Origin: an uncultured Bacilli bacterium
GTDB lineage: Bacteria; Bacillota_I; Bacilli_A; RF39; UBA660
Reading direction: 5' to 3'
Assembly: GCA_944333305.1 (NCBI GenBank)
Contig: CALVKV010000003.1
Coordinates: forward strand, 1-23,824
DNA: 23,824 nt
Below are positions 16,026 through 23,824 of the stretch, piece after piece (positions within the stretch are counted from its first letter, which is position 1; each line of letters starts with the position of its first letter). Position numbers and translations under genes: made by a program. The notes below the pieces were generated by a model. That model did not search any database. It had not been told where the DNA came from and worked only from the letters and a program-made list of their open reading frames with translations.

Positions 16026-17741
16026 CTATAACCCGAATATTGTATTTCTAAGTTCTAATTTTTCTTGCAATTGCCAAGCTGTATAATCATTTTGTTCACA
16101 AACAGTAGTAGGAACATCATTACCAGTCGGAACAGTATCACAATAATTAGAGCCATATATTATATTTAAATAATAACATCCTCCTAAACTGGAACTACCA
16201 GGATCATAACGATAAGTACCTAACCAAGAATAAGCAGATTGCATACCTGCTAACGTTCCTGGAGGCCCATGACCAGCAGGATCACACCCAGCCTCTTCCC
16301 TATCTTGATTTCTTTCTTCAATTAAGCTAGCATTACTACCACCAGGTTGATATTCTGCTAAAGTATCGGCATACTCACGAATACCAGCAGCTAAAGACGT
16401 AAGTTGCGGACCTGCACTACAACTTTGTCCATTTGGAATACCAATTCCCCAAAAATTATATAAACCTGCACATTTTTCCCATCCTTGTTCTGTTCCAGCC
16501 GTAACAACAACAAGTTCAGGATTAACACCTGATTCTAATGATACATCATAAACTTCTTCAGCATGATCTGAAAAATTAGTACAAAAAGCACTATTACCAC
16601 TACTACTACAATATGATTCCATTTTAGAAATAAATTCTTGTTTTGATAAAGAAGTAGACCCTAAAGAAAAATCAACACAACTAGGACGAGGGTCATCAAT
16701 ACTAACATAATCTAATGGATCAACTCTATTAGCTTGTGTATCACCACCACTTCTTACTTCAAAATGCAAATGTACACCTGTAGAATTACCAGAATTACCC
16801 ATTGTACCAATAACCTGACCTTGTTTAACAGAGTCTCCTGCCCTAACTGTAATACTGCCCTGAGACATATGTCCATAATATGTATAATTACCATCAGAGT
16901 GCTCTATTACAACATAATTTCCAAGACCTCCGCCATCTTCATTACCAAGAGAACCATTATCAGCATACTGAGTCTGTGCATCATCAGTAGGATAAATTAC
17001 AACCCCATCTTTTGCAGCAATAATATTAGTACCACCTACACCATTATCATTAGAAATATCAATCGCACCATGGTCACCCTGATGAACATCATCATTTCCA
17101 GCAAAAAAAGCAGTTATTTCTGAAGCTACAGGATCTCCACTAGCAAAAGTAACACCATTTTCTGTAGTTGTCTCAGCACTACCAATAGGCCACCAATAAG
17201 AATTACCATCACAACTAGTTGAAGAAGTACTTTCATTTTCTACTCCTTGAGTAAATTCTAAATAATCTTCAACATAATTAAAAACATCACTAGCCATTGA
17301 CTGACAAGTTATATCAGAAAGATCAGAATCAATACTTTTAAAATAATCTGCTAATTGTTCTTTAATTTTATTTTCAGCCTCATCTGAAAAAGTAATTGCC
17401 TCACCTTCTTCATCTGCATTATCAAGTAATATATCAGCAACTCTACGCATCCTACGTTTACTCATATCTTCATAAGAAAAATCTTGAATATGCGAAGACA
17501 TAACTGAAAAAGCAGAAGTAATAATTAATTTTGAAACATCTTGTTCTTCTTCTCTATATTCATCATATACTTCATCTAATCTATCATAATATTCTTCAGC
17601 AGCATTACTATAAGAAACAAAATCTTCATCATCTACTGTTTTATCTATTCTAAAAAAGCAGGTAAAACCTACAAGAAAAACAGAAAATATTAAACCTATA
17701 GTAACAAGTTTTACCTGAAGGAAAAATTTATTTTTACTCAT
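16026..17741 (-). CDS. Membrane-anchored M23 peptidase with C-terminal lysozyme/glucosaminidase-like domain
   Basis: 571 residues. One membrane helix (8-30) and a charged helical stalk (40-165) precede an M23 endopeptidase: HxxxD at His224/Asp228, His291 (YYGHMS) and HLH at 324-326 (VHLHFEVR). This cuts peptide cross-links. The C-terminal part (about 370-545) has DVSLESGVNPELVVVTAGTEQGW and NFWGIG, resembling glucosaminidase/transglycosylase-like folds (TraG-type enzymes), with Glu418 a possible acid. This second activity is less sure. Eleven extracytoplasmic cysteines (146, 177, 355, 378, 387, 424, 441, 486, 522, 534, 548) are striking for a Firmicute. It is the VirB1-like wall-opening component of the secretion cluster; the start has only a weak GTGGTG ribosome site. 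Confidence 0.88.
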   Translation of the reverse strand: MSKNKFFLQVKLVTIGLIFSVFLVGFTCFFRIDKTVDDEDFVSYSNAAEEYYDRLDEVYDEYREEEQDVSKLIITSAFSVMSSHIQDFSYEDMSKRRMRRVADILLDNADEEGEAITFSDEAENKIKEQLADYFKSIDSDLSDITCQSMASDVFNYVEDYLEFTQGVENESTSSTSCDGNSYWWPIGSAETTTENGVTFASGDPVASEITAFFAGNDDVHQGDHGAIDISNDNGVGGTNIIAAKDGVVIYPTDDAQTQYADNGSLGNEDGGGLGNYVVIEHSDGNYTYYGHMSQGSITVRAGDSVKQGQVIGTMGNSGNSTGVHLHFEVRSGGDTQANRVDPLDYVSIDDPRPSCVDFSLGSTSLSKQEFISKMESYCSSSGNSAFCTNFSDHAEEVYDVSLESGVNPELVVVTAGTEQGWEKCAGLYNFWGIGIPNGQSCSAGPQLTSLAAGIREYADTLAEYQPGGSNASLIEERNQDREEAGCDPAGHGPPGTLAGMQSAYSWLGTYRYDPGSSSLGGCYYLNIIYGSNYCDTVPTGNDVPTTVCEQNDYTAWQLQEKLELRNTIFGL

Positions 17742-17788
17742 ATAATCACCACTGCTTCGTCATCTTACTGTATTAATTAATATAATTA

Positions 17789-19579
17789 CTAAAATCCTCC
17801 ACCGCTTCCAAATGATTCTAACTCTTCAGGTGTAACTACTACATTTATTCTCATTCTTCTATTACCACAAACAAACAAAGCTTCACCTTGAGAGTATCTT
17901 TTAATACTATCTTTTTCATTTTCATTTAAATCTATCAACAATGATAAATCTTCTACTGCTTGTTTTCTAAGTCCCATAACAAGATAATATGATGAGTTAT
18001 CAAAAATAGCTTTACCTTGTGTAATAATAGCAGGAGATGAAAAATCACTAGGCTGTTGTGTAATTATAATAGTACCAGTATTATATTTACGAGCACGTCT
18101 TTGTACTTGAGCAAGGAAATCAGCTCCTTGTTCATTATTATTACTAAGTAATACATGTGCCTCATCTACCATAAGAATAGTATTAACTGAAGGATCCAAA
18201 CATAATCCCCAAGCATATTTTAAAATATTAAAGAACAAAGCATTTCTAATATTAGTATCAGAATTCATAAATTCTTTAATATTAAATACCATAAAATCAC
18301 TATTAGCAGTTATAGTAGTTTTACCATCAAAATAGAATTTCAATTCTTTAACTAATGGTCTAATCTTAAGCTCTAAAGCTTGAATAATATCCTTTTCACG
18401 AGTTTGCTCTGTTAAGGACATAAGTCTACCTCTAATAGTAGCATAAACATCTGAAAAAGTTGGATAATCAGCTGAAGTAAACTTAGAAAAATCAGTATTA
18501 AAATCTATTCCAAAACGTTTATAAGTATCTTGAACAATCTCACTAAACATATTAAGAACATCTTCACCAATAGATGGATCATAATACTTCATAAAAGCCC
18601 TCAAAGACTGTAAAGTACGAGTCAAAACCGTATAACCTAATCCCTGACTAATCTCTTCATCATCAGCATCGATAATAACCTCTAATGGATTAATAAGGCC
18701 ATACTCTCCACCTTTACCAATATCAATGACATCCCCACCAAAAGTTCTTGTCATTTCTTCAAGTTCATTTTCAGGGTCAATCGCTACTATCTGACAACCA
18801 TTTCTAATATGAGTCCTAAGTAAAAGTTTAGCAGCAGTTGACTTACCTGAACCAGAAGTACCAAGAATAATCATATTAGCATTATTCCTATTATTTTCTT
18901 TCCTAGTTTGATAAAGAAATTGATTAAACAAAATAACACCACCAGAAAAATCAACTCCAAGCAAAACAGAAAGACCAGGATCTTTAATACTATCAAAAAT
19001 AAATGGATACATCGCTGCAATAGTAGGAGTAGGTATTGGTGTACCAATTCTCTCTTCTATATCCTGATTAGGAAATATTGGCAAAATACTTTTTAAAACT
19101 TTCTCTTGTTCAAATCTAAGAGAAATAGCCCTAAGTTCCATTGCATCTAAATAATTCTTAACATTAACTTTCTTTAATTCAAGATCTTCTTTAGTATCAG
19201 CATTTATCATAATATGCATTTGAAAATCAAAGATACGAGACTGACTTGAAGCAAGCATCGAAATAAAAGCCTCTAAACTTTCAGCATCTTGTCTAATTCT
19301 CTCTTTAGCAGTTTGATCCTTCTCTTGACGATATTTTTCTCTCAAATCTGCTACTTGTCTATTAATCATTTTAGACATTGTATTAAATGGTACAGGAATA
19401 TGTTTAATAACTATTTTAATACCACTCATAGATGTTAAGGTTGACAAATATCCTGGAGAAATAAATTTAGGATAAGATATAACAGAAAGTATTGTTGCAT
19501 ACTTATCACTAACAACAAAATCAGCAGGATTAAATTCTAAACCTTTAGGAGCCAATTGACTTTTTAAACTTATACTCAT
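17789..19579 (-). CDS. VirB4-like (TraE/TrsE-type) secretion ATPase
   Basis: 596 residues. It powers assembly of the type IV channel. Residues 1-200 form the VirB4 N-terminal alpha/beta domain with a charged helix (70-100). The motor has Walker A GTSGSGKS at 240-247, a DPENEL segment at 268-273, Walker B TILMVDEAH at 467-475, and RRARKYNTG...QQP around 494-510. The ATG overlaps the preceding stop as ATGA. Size and gene order match the arrangement in plasmids such as pSK41 and pIP501, where a smaller gene precedes the ATPase. I see no damage to any motif. Confidence 0.95.
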   Translation of the reverse strand: MSISLKSQLAPKGLEFNPADFVVSDKYATILSVISYPKFISPGYLSTLTSMSGIKIVIKHIPVPFNTMSKMINRQVADLREKYRQEKDQTAKERIRQDAESLEAFISMLASSQSRIFDFQMHIMINADTKEDLELKKVNVKNYLDAMELRAISLRFEQEKVLKSILPIFPNQDIEERIGTPIPTPTIAAMYPFIFDSIKDPGLSVLLGVDFSGGVILFNQFLYQTRKENNRNNANMIILGTSGSGKSTAAKLLLRTHIRNGCQIVAIDPENELEEMTRTFGGDVIDIGKGGEYGLINPLEVIIDADDEEISQGLGYTVLTRTLQSLRAFMKYYDPSIGEDVLNMFSEIVQDTYKRFGIDFNTDFSKFTSADYPTFSDVYATIRGRLMSLTEQTREKDIIQALELKIRPLVKELKFYFDGKTTITANSDFMVFNIKEFMNSDTNIRNALFFNILKYAWGLCLDPSVNTILMVDEAHVLLSNNNEQGADFLAQVQRRARKYNTGTIIITQQPSDFSSPAIITQGKAIFDNSSYYLVMGLRKQAVEDLSLLIDLNENEKDSIKRYSQGEALFVCGNRRMRINVVVTPEELESFGSGGGF

Positions 19580-20145
19580 ACAGGCATCACCGTCCCAAAC
19601 TCAGTAGAAACTCCTCCATTTAAGAAGTTCTCCATAATTATTCTTAAATCATCATTACTAACTTGTGAAGCATTTAATCCACAACCAGCAAGACCATTAA
19701 TAAGAAGCCTAATTCTTTTTTGTAAAAGATCTTCATTACTATCTTTAAATAAAATGAAATATTCAGTATCAACGATATTATTATTCATAAACATATTACC
19801 TTTATCTATATCTTGTAAAATAAGTTTACGTATAGCAGGAGAAGTTGCTTCATTATACAAAAGTTGCAACTGTGACATATAGACAGAAATATCAACAGGC
19901 CTATCAGCAACAACTAACCAAAACTCAAAATCAATCATATTATAGAAATTCTTAAGACCAATCAAAACATTATCTTGTTCTTGTTGATCAAGAATAAATA
20001 TATTACGGGGTGTAATTTTTACACCTGTTACTTTCTGTTTATTATCACAAATAATAAATCCATTCTGAATACTAGATATTGGTAACCAATCTTCAGTATA
20101 TTGACTAATTGCTCCTTTTTTGGACGTCTTTGACATCTTTAACAC
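19576..20145 (-). CDS. TraD/TrsD-like accessory protein preceding VirB4
   Basis: 189 residues from GTG 20145 (GGAAAGG site 5 nt upstream); ATG 20136 is the alternative. It overlaps the PrgI-like gene by up to 41 nt in another frame and ends in ATGA overlap with VirB4. It contains an alpha/beta domain (NGFIICDNKQKVTGVKITP, FWLVVADRPVDISVYM, DTEYFILFKD) that resembles the first subdomain of long VirB4 proteins. No membrane segment. In pSK41 and pIP501 type clusters a gene of this size lies here (TrsD/TraD), which I infer it corresponds to. It probably binds VirB4 at the membrane. Confidence 0.65.
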   Translation of the reverse strand: MLKMSKTSKKGAISQYTEDWLPISSIQNGFIICDNKQKVTGVKITPRNIFILDQQEQDNVLIGLKNFYNMIDFEFWLVVADRPVDISVYMSQLQLLYNEATSPAIRKLILQDIDKGNMFMNNNIVDTEYFILFKDSNEDLLQKRIRLLINGLAGCGLNASQVSNDDLRIIMENFLNGGVSTEFGTVMPV

Positions 20146-20431
20146 ACCAACCTTTCCATATAAACCTTCTTCTATTAGTAAAGAAAGTATAACATTCTAT
20201 AATTATAGTTAAAATATTATGATAATTAGGTATAGGAATAACAAGAAAAGCACATGTTAACCCAGGAATAAGAACAAGAACCACTTGCCAAGTAGAAGCC
20301 ATTGGAAATGTCATCAAAAGTACCAAAGAAATAAGAACACCAGTACCAAGAAGTATCAAATCAAAAGGCTTAAACAAACCAAGTATTAATGTACCTCTCT
20401 TCGTATTAGCAGGTATTAAATAATTATCCAT
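20105..20431 (-). CDS. PrgI/TraC-like small membrane protein
   Basis: 108 residues with two membrane helices (about 23-41 and 46-67), an IPIPNYHN segment and a C-terminal YTFFTNRRRFIWKGWC motif. This layout is that of PrgI family proteins (VirB3-like partners of VirB4) in Gram-positive conjugation systems. AAGGAG lies 11 nt before the ATG. Its 3' end overlaps the TraD-like gene by 41 nt, indicating translation coupling. It is adjacent to the VirB6-like gene (15-nt gap). Confidence 0.82.
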   Translation of the reverse strand: MDNYLIPANTKRGTLILGLFKPFDLILLGTGVLISLVLLMTFPMASTWQVVLVLIPGLTCAFLVIPIPNYHNILTIIIECYTFFTNRRRFIWKGWCVKDVKDVQKRSN

Positions 20432-20446
20432 CTATTATCACACTCC

Positions 20447-22501
20447 TTATTTATTCTTATTAGCATTATGGTTAGCACGATGTTTAACATTTTTCATATT
20501 AGTACTCATATCAGTAACGATTTCGTTAGCAGCACCAATCGCTTTTCCAAGATTATTGTAGTCACCATTGCCATAAGTTTCTGCAGCTTTTCCACCAGCT
20601 TGCCTGAAAGCATAATCTGTTTGCCTTTTTTGAGATCTAATTTTACCATTATTTACATATCTATCTCCATCCTGAACACCAGCTGCAACATGACCTTGAG
20701 TATATCTAATAGTTTGTGCTTTCTTAATAGCTTCCATCTCATTATTACCAAACAAACTTACATTATAATCTCTACCATTATACGTAAAGTCACCATTTGT
20801 ATCCTTACTTTGCATTGCTGCTGATAAATCACTATAGTTAAATTGACCAACAGTACCATCTCTCAAAGTAATTTCACCATAATCACCGAACTTCAATGCC
20901 TCTTCTTCTTCAAGTCCTTTTAAAGTTTTAGCTTGACTAGCTGCTTCTTTATTTAAGTCCAAAAGTTGTTGATCTCTTTCTGCCAAAGATAAACCTGTAA
21001 ACATATCAGCTGCACTACTAGAAATACGACCTGGCAAAGTTGAATGAGAAGCTCTCATTGCATTTCGCTTTTGCATAGCAGAGATTACTGAACTAGGTAC
21101 TTTCTTATCAGAAGTAGCAAGAGCTTTAGTACCAACAAAAGCACCACCTATACCACTAGTTAAGCCTGATAAACCTGCACCAGCACCTGTCAGTATACCC
21201 CCACCTATTCTACCTAGCTTTCCAAACCTTCCTTGGGCCTTGTCTCTAAGCTCAGCACCTTCTGCCCAACCAGCTCGAACACCAGTAGCAACAGAACCAG
21301 CAAGCCCTCCCGTTAAAGCAGCAGCACCTAAAATAGTTCCAACTCCACTAAATAACTTACCATCGCCTTTAAGCCCTAACATATCTTGGAAAAACTTAGG
21401 AGCTTCTTTCATAAACATTAAGATACCAATGATAATAAAGATTGTTGCAAAGAATGATGTAAATACACTTGTACTACTTTGTAATAATGAAAAATCATTA
21501 TTAGAATCAGTTAATATAATAATCAAATAAATTCCAAAATAAATAATTATTAATCTAACAAAAAGACTAATATAAGTAGATGTTAAAGTTTTTACCCAAT
21601 TATTGAAAGCACCATCTTTTTCTTGCCCTGGACTTATATAAGAAATAATAGGGATAGGTGCAATAAGTCTCAAAATAGCAAGTTTAACCGCTCTAACAGC
21701 AACATCAATAGTAAATCCTAAAATAATTAATACCATAATAATAGAACAAAGCAAACCACCTAAAATGGCATAATCAAAAACATAAATTTCATTACCATTA
21801 TAATCACAAGTATCATTAACATGATTAACAAGTGAACCAGCTGTAACTCTGCTATTAAAATATGGAGCTGCTTGATCTGGACAAGCTACATTAGTTTCAT
21901 ATGTATCATTATCAGTTACAGAATCCTCATCAACATCACCTAAAGCAGGCCTAATAAAAGCTTTAGCTACTGTCGCCGCCATTTGTGAGCCAACATCTGC
22001 TATATTACTAAGTTCTGTACCATTACTCGCTTCACTATTTGAACCTAAAACCAACTTACCTAAAACGTTATCTTGAATAACAGTATTTTGAATTTGATAT
22101 AAAAAACCAAATAAAATACCATTACTATTTATTTGTTCATTCAATGGATTACCATTAGTATTTTCAATTGTTACAGGAACAATTAAAGTTAATAAAACAA
22201 GAGAAACCGCAATTCTCTTAACTAAAGAACCAGCACCCTTTTGTTTATCCTTAGCCAAATCAGGATTAACAATCATTTGTAAAAATGCTATAGAAAGCAT
22301 AAATATCATAAAGACACCTAAAATGAGTTGTATTCTAGAATAGAATGTATTAATTGCAGTCCCCTGAAAAATATTAGCATTAGATACCGTGAAAAATATA
22401 TCATAAACAGCATCTAGTAAGAAATAGCCTAAATTATCTAACCCACAAAAAATAAATCTAAGAGCATCACTTAAAAAACCTACATCTTGAAAAAAATTCA
22501 C
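20447..22501 (-). CDS. VirB6/TrbL-like polytopic membrane protein
   Basis: 684 residues from a GTG start (AAGGAAG upstream). Membrane helices are at about 58-79, 94-112, 245-266, 270-290, 308-331 and 345-364, with a large extracellular loop (113-243) that carries a cysteine pair, Cys207 and Cys232. The APIPIISYISPGQ region after the third helix is typical of VirB6/TrbL-type proteins. From 377 it has a Gly/Ala-rich hydrophobic stretch (to about 455) and then a soluble, charged C-terminal domain of about 200 residues that I do not recognise. It would form the membrane channel, while the long tail may engage VirB4 or VirD4. Confidence 0.85.
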   Translation of the reverse strand: MNFFQDVGFLSDALRFIFCGLDNLGYFLLDAVYDIFFTVSNANIFQGTAINTFYSRIQLILGVFMIFMLSIAFLQMIVNPDLAKDKQKGAGSLVKRIAVSLVLLTLIVPVTIENTNGNPLNEQINSNGILFGFLYQIQNTVIQDNVLGKLVLGSNSEASNGTELSNIADVGSQMAATVAKAFIRPALGDVDEDSVTDNDTYETNVACPDQAAPYFNSRVTAGSLVNHVNDTCDYNGNEIYVFDYAILGGLLCSIIMVLIILGFTIDVAVRAVKLAILRLIAPIPIISYISPGQEKDGAFNNWVKTLTSTYISLFVRLIIIYFGIYLIIILTDSNNDFSLLQSSTSVFTSFFATIFIIIGILMFMKEAPKFFQDMLGLKGDGKLFSGVGTILGAAALTGGLAGSVATGVRAGWAEGAELRDKAQGRFGKLGRIGGGILTGAGAGLSGLTSGIGGAFVGTKALATSDKKVPSSVISAMQKRNAMRASHSTLPGRISSSAADMFTGLSLAERDQQLLDLNKEAASQAKTLKGLEEEEALKFGDYGEITLRDGTVGQFNYSDLSAAMQSKDTNGDFTYNGRDYNVSLFGNNEMEAIKKAQTIRYTQGHVAAGVQDGDRYVNNGKIRSQKRQTDYAFRQAGGKAAETYGNGDYNNLGKAIGAANEIVTDMSTNMKNVKHRANHNANKNK

Positions 22502-22537
22502 ACCCTATCACTTCCTTCTATATATTATACTTTTATA

Positions 22538-23668
22538 TTATAGTGCACATACCGTCTGATTAATAAATGATAATAATACTTGAATTAACGTAGGTACAAG
22601 GAATAAACCTACTGCACAGACTAATCTAATTACTAATTTAGATTGGGCTTCTTTCATAGCTTTTTCATCAGTACCAACAACTGCTTTTATAAAATCTATA
22701 GCACTTAATAAAACTACTAAAATAGGACCAATTACTTTAATATATCCTAATATTGTATTAAGTAGCCAACCAAGAGAACCTTCCTCTTGACCAAATATAT
22801 CTTCACAACTTATAGACTTATTAAAATCTTCAAGACCAACCTCTTCACCCATCTCTTCCCATTCTCTATCGATCCAATCATATGTAGTCTCAATTATTAT
22901 AGTATTAGAATAATCATGGTATTCATTAGCACTCAAAACCATAGGCGTGGTTTCAGGATTACAGTCTTCACTCCAATATATCTCCCAATCAGCTTCTCTT
23001 ACTCTGAAAACATAATTACCAACTATAGCCGGATCATCTTGATTAGCCACATATGAACCTTCATTCATTTCAATACGATATTGTTTAGTGCCATTATTAG
23101 TTACCATAGTAGTAAATATTACCGGATTATTAGGAACATTATCCAACTCAGCTTGAAGTGTACAATATGTAGTAGCATTACTACCAGGCAAATGAGTATC
23201 TACATTAATAGAAGCCGCTCCAGACCATGACGCTTGAGAATTACCTTCATAAATATACAATTCCTTAGTATTATAATCATATATAAATTGCATAGTTGGA
23301 CAGTCACCAGCTTCTTCATATGCTTTATAGAATTCCCCATTCTTCTTAAATAAATCATCTGAATAAAGCATTTCAATTTGCTGCAAATCTTCTAATAAAT
23401 AATAAACTTCTCCTCTATTATGTTTAACAGGAAGCGGACTGTAAAAGCTATCTCCATCAGCAGTAGTACCAGTAAATTCTCTATCTCCTGTACTCTTATC
23501 ATCATAGATAGTTACAGATAAATTTAATTCACTTACCAAATCCATCAACAATGTATCAGTATCAAGACTATAAACACAAGTACCTACTTCTTCCTTAGCC
23601 ATTACATTTTTTGGGATACAAATAAATATGATAACAAATACAAAAATCAAAAAATAAGACTTTTTCAT
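22538..23668 (-). CDS. Secreted protein with C-terminal VirB2-like two-helix module
   Basis: 376 residues from ATG 23668, chosen because GGGAG lies 8 nt upstream; an in-frame ATG at 23686 precedes that site and is less likely. There is a signal peptide (residues 1-24, cleavage after VMA), then an extracellular domain of about 275 residues and then LGWLLNTILGYIKVIGPILVVLLSAIDF and a second helix ending near the C-terminus (about 303-368), separated by a charged turn. Two hydrophobic helices around a short polar loop is the layout of VirB2/TrbC pilin subunits. Cysteines 31, 123, 169, 236, 288 and 374 fit disulfide bonding. The ectodomain matches no family I know. First gene of the cluster. Confidence 0.7.
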   Translation of the reverse strand: MKKSYFLIFVFVIIFICIPKNVMAKEEVGTCVYSLDTDTLLMDLVSELNLSVTIYDDKSTGDREFTGTTADGDSFYSPLPVKHNRGEVYYLLEDLQQIEMLYSDDLFKKNGEFYKAYEEAGDCPTMQFIYDYNTKELYIYEGNSQASWSGAASINVDTHLPGSNATTYCTLQAELDNVPNNPVIFTTMVTNNGTKQYRIEMNEGSYVANQDDPAIVGNYVFRVREADWEIYWSEDCNPETTPMVLSANEYHDYSNTIIIETTYDWIDREWEEMGEEVGLEDFNKSISCEDIFGQEEGSLGWLLNTILGYIKVIGPILVVLLSAIDFIKAVVGTDEKAMKEAQSKLVIRLVCAVGLFLVPTLIQVLLSFINQTVCAL

Positions 23669-23692
23669 ATTAAGCACTCCCATCATAGTACA

Positions 23693-23701
23693 AGTATATC
23701 A
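23693..23701 (-). promoter_or_regulatory. Possible promoter of the secretion operon
   Basis: Minus strand TGATATACT, an extended -10 box about 25 nt before ATG 23668, between an upstream terminator and the first gene. No clear -35 box is present. Confidence 0.45.
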
Positions 23702-23705
23702 TTTT

Positions 23706-23735
23706 AAAAAAAAAATAGCAATTGCTATTGCTATT
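23706..23735 (-). terminator. Terminator of a transcript entering from the right edge
   Basis: Minus strand AATAGCAAT (23727-23735), 4-nt loop, ATTGCTATT (23714-23722), then a T-run (23706-23713). It separates whatever lies to the right from the secretion operon. Confidence 0.75.
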
Positions 23736-23762
23736 ATATTTACATTTAATTGTGATTAATTA

Positions 23763-23808
23763 GTTAAAATGTCTCGTTTTAATTTTCAAAAATAAGTAAA
23801 AATGTCCC
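23763..23808. repeat. Two direct repeats, possible insertion-sequence end
   Basis: 13-mers GTTAAAATGTCTC (23763-23775) and GTAAAAATGTCCC (23796-23808), 11 of 13 identical, spaced 33 bp. Repeated short motifs of this kind occur at the ends of some IS21-type elements. The element itself would lie off the window, so this is only a candidate. Confidence 0.35.
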
Positions 23809-23824
23809 ACTAAATATAAATATA

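Noticed and set aside
16734..17123. Plus-strand open frame of 129 codons.
   Set aside because: It lies antisense to the M23 domain, which carries its full catalytic motif set on the minus strand.
19576..20145. The pair at 19576-20145 and 17789-19579 looked like one VirB4 gene broken by a frameshift.
   Set aside because: The ATPase gene has a complete VirB4 N-terminal domain of its own and an ATGA overlap, and known Gram-positive clusters (pSK41, pIP501) have a separate small gene here.
20468..21530. Two plus-strand open frames (20468-20824 and 21240-21530).
   Set aside because: Both are shadows of the VirB6-like gene.
1..23824. tRNA, rRNA or CRISPR arrays.
   Set aside because: No cloverleaf-like GC-rich segment, no rRNA-like stretch and no regularly spaced repeat-spacer pattern was seen.

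Overview
The window is strongly AT-rich DNA with short spacers, clear AAGGAGG-type ribosome binding sites and Firmicute-type proteins. TGA serves as a stop codon in several genes and TGG encodes Trp, so the standard bacterial code applies. This points to a low-GC Firmicute (Bacilli, Erysipelotrichia or RF39-like gut lineages are plausible; the exact taxon is inference) and argues against Mycoplasma or Spiroplasma. Nearly everything is on the minus strand; one gene (fic) is on the plus strand.

Region 1 (1-9660) is an almost complete Preiss-Handler NAD salvage locus in two divisions. Operon A, read leftwards from about 9655, is pncA - pncB - NUDIX protein - radical SAM protein - nadE, closed by a strong terminator at 3648-3685. 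Operon B, starting at about 3642, is prs - nadD - pncC, followed by a transglutaminase-fold gene with its own extended -10 promoter and a NUDIX protein cut by the left edge. Together they convert nicotinamide to nicotinate (PncA), nicotinate plus PRPP to NaMN (PncB, with PRPP from Prs), NaMN to NaAD (NadD) and NaAD to NAD (NadE), while PncC returns NMN to NaMN. Both operons start with the same TTGACA-N17-TATAAT promoter, whose -10 box lies inside an identical 23-bp palindrome. A second, related palindrome lies 55-56 bp downstream, next to each ribosome binding site. This looks like a dedicated NAD repressor regulon, and the edge NUDIX protein (NrtR-like, degenerate Nudix box) is a natural candidate regulator.

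Region 2 (9661-10570) holds a class II Fic AMP-transferase gene, divergent from pncA and convergent with the secretion cluster, ending in a terminator.

Region 3 (10586-23686) is a leftward Gram-positive type IV secretion gene cluster. In transcription order it encodes a secreted protein with a VirB2-like membrane module, a VirB6-like polytopic protein, a PrgI/TraC-like membrane protein, a TraD/TrsD-like protein, a VirB4 ATPase, an M23 peptidase with a possible second glycan-cleaving domain, two tandem bitopic VirB8-like proteins, an NlpC/P60 hydrolase, a membrane lipoprotein and a VirD4 coupling ATPase with an unusual tail. No relaxase is visible. Several extracytoplasmic domains carry paired cysteines, which is unusual for a Firmicute. 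The right edge (23706-23824) has a terminator for an upstream transcript and short direct repeats that could be an insertion-sequence end.
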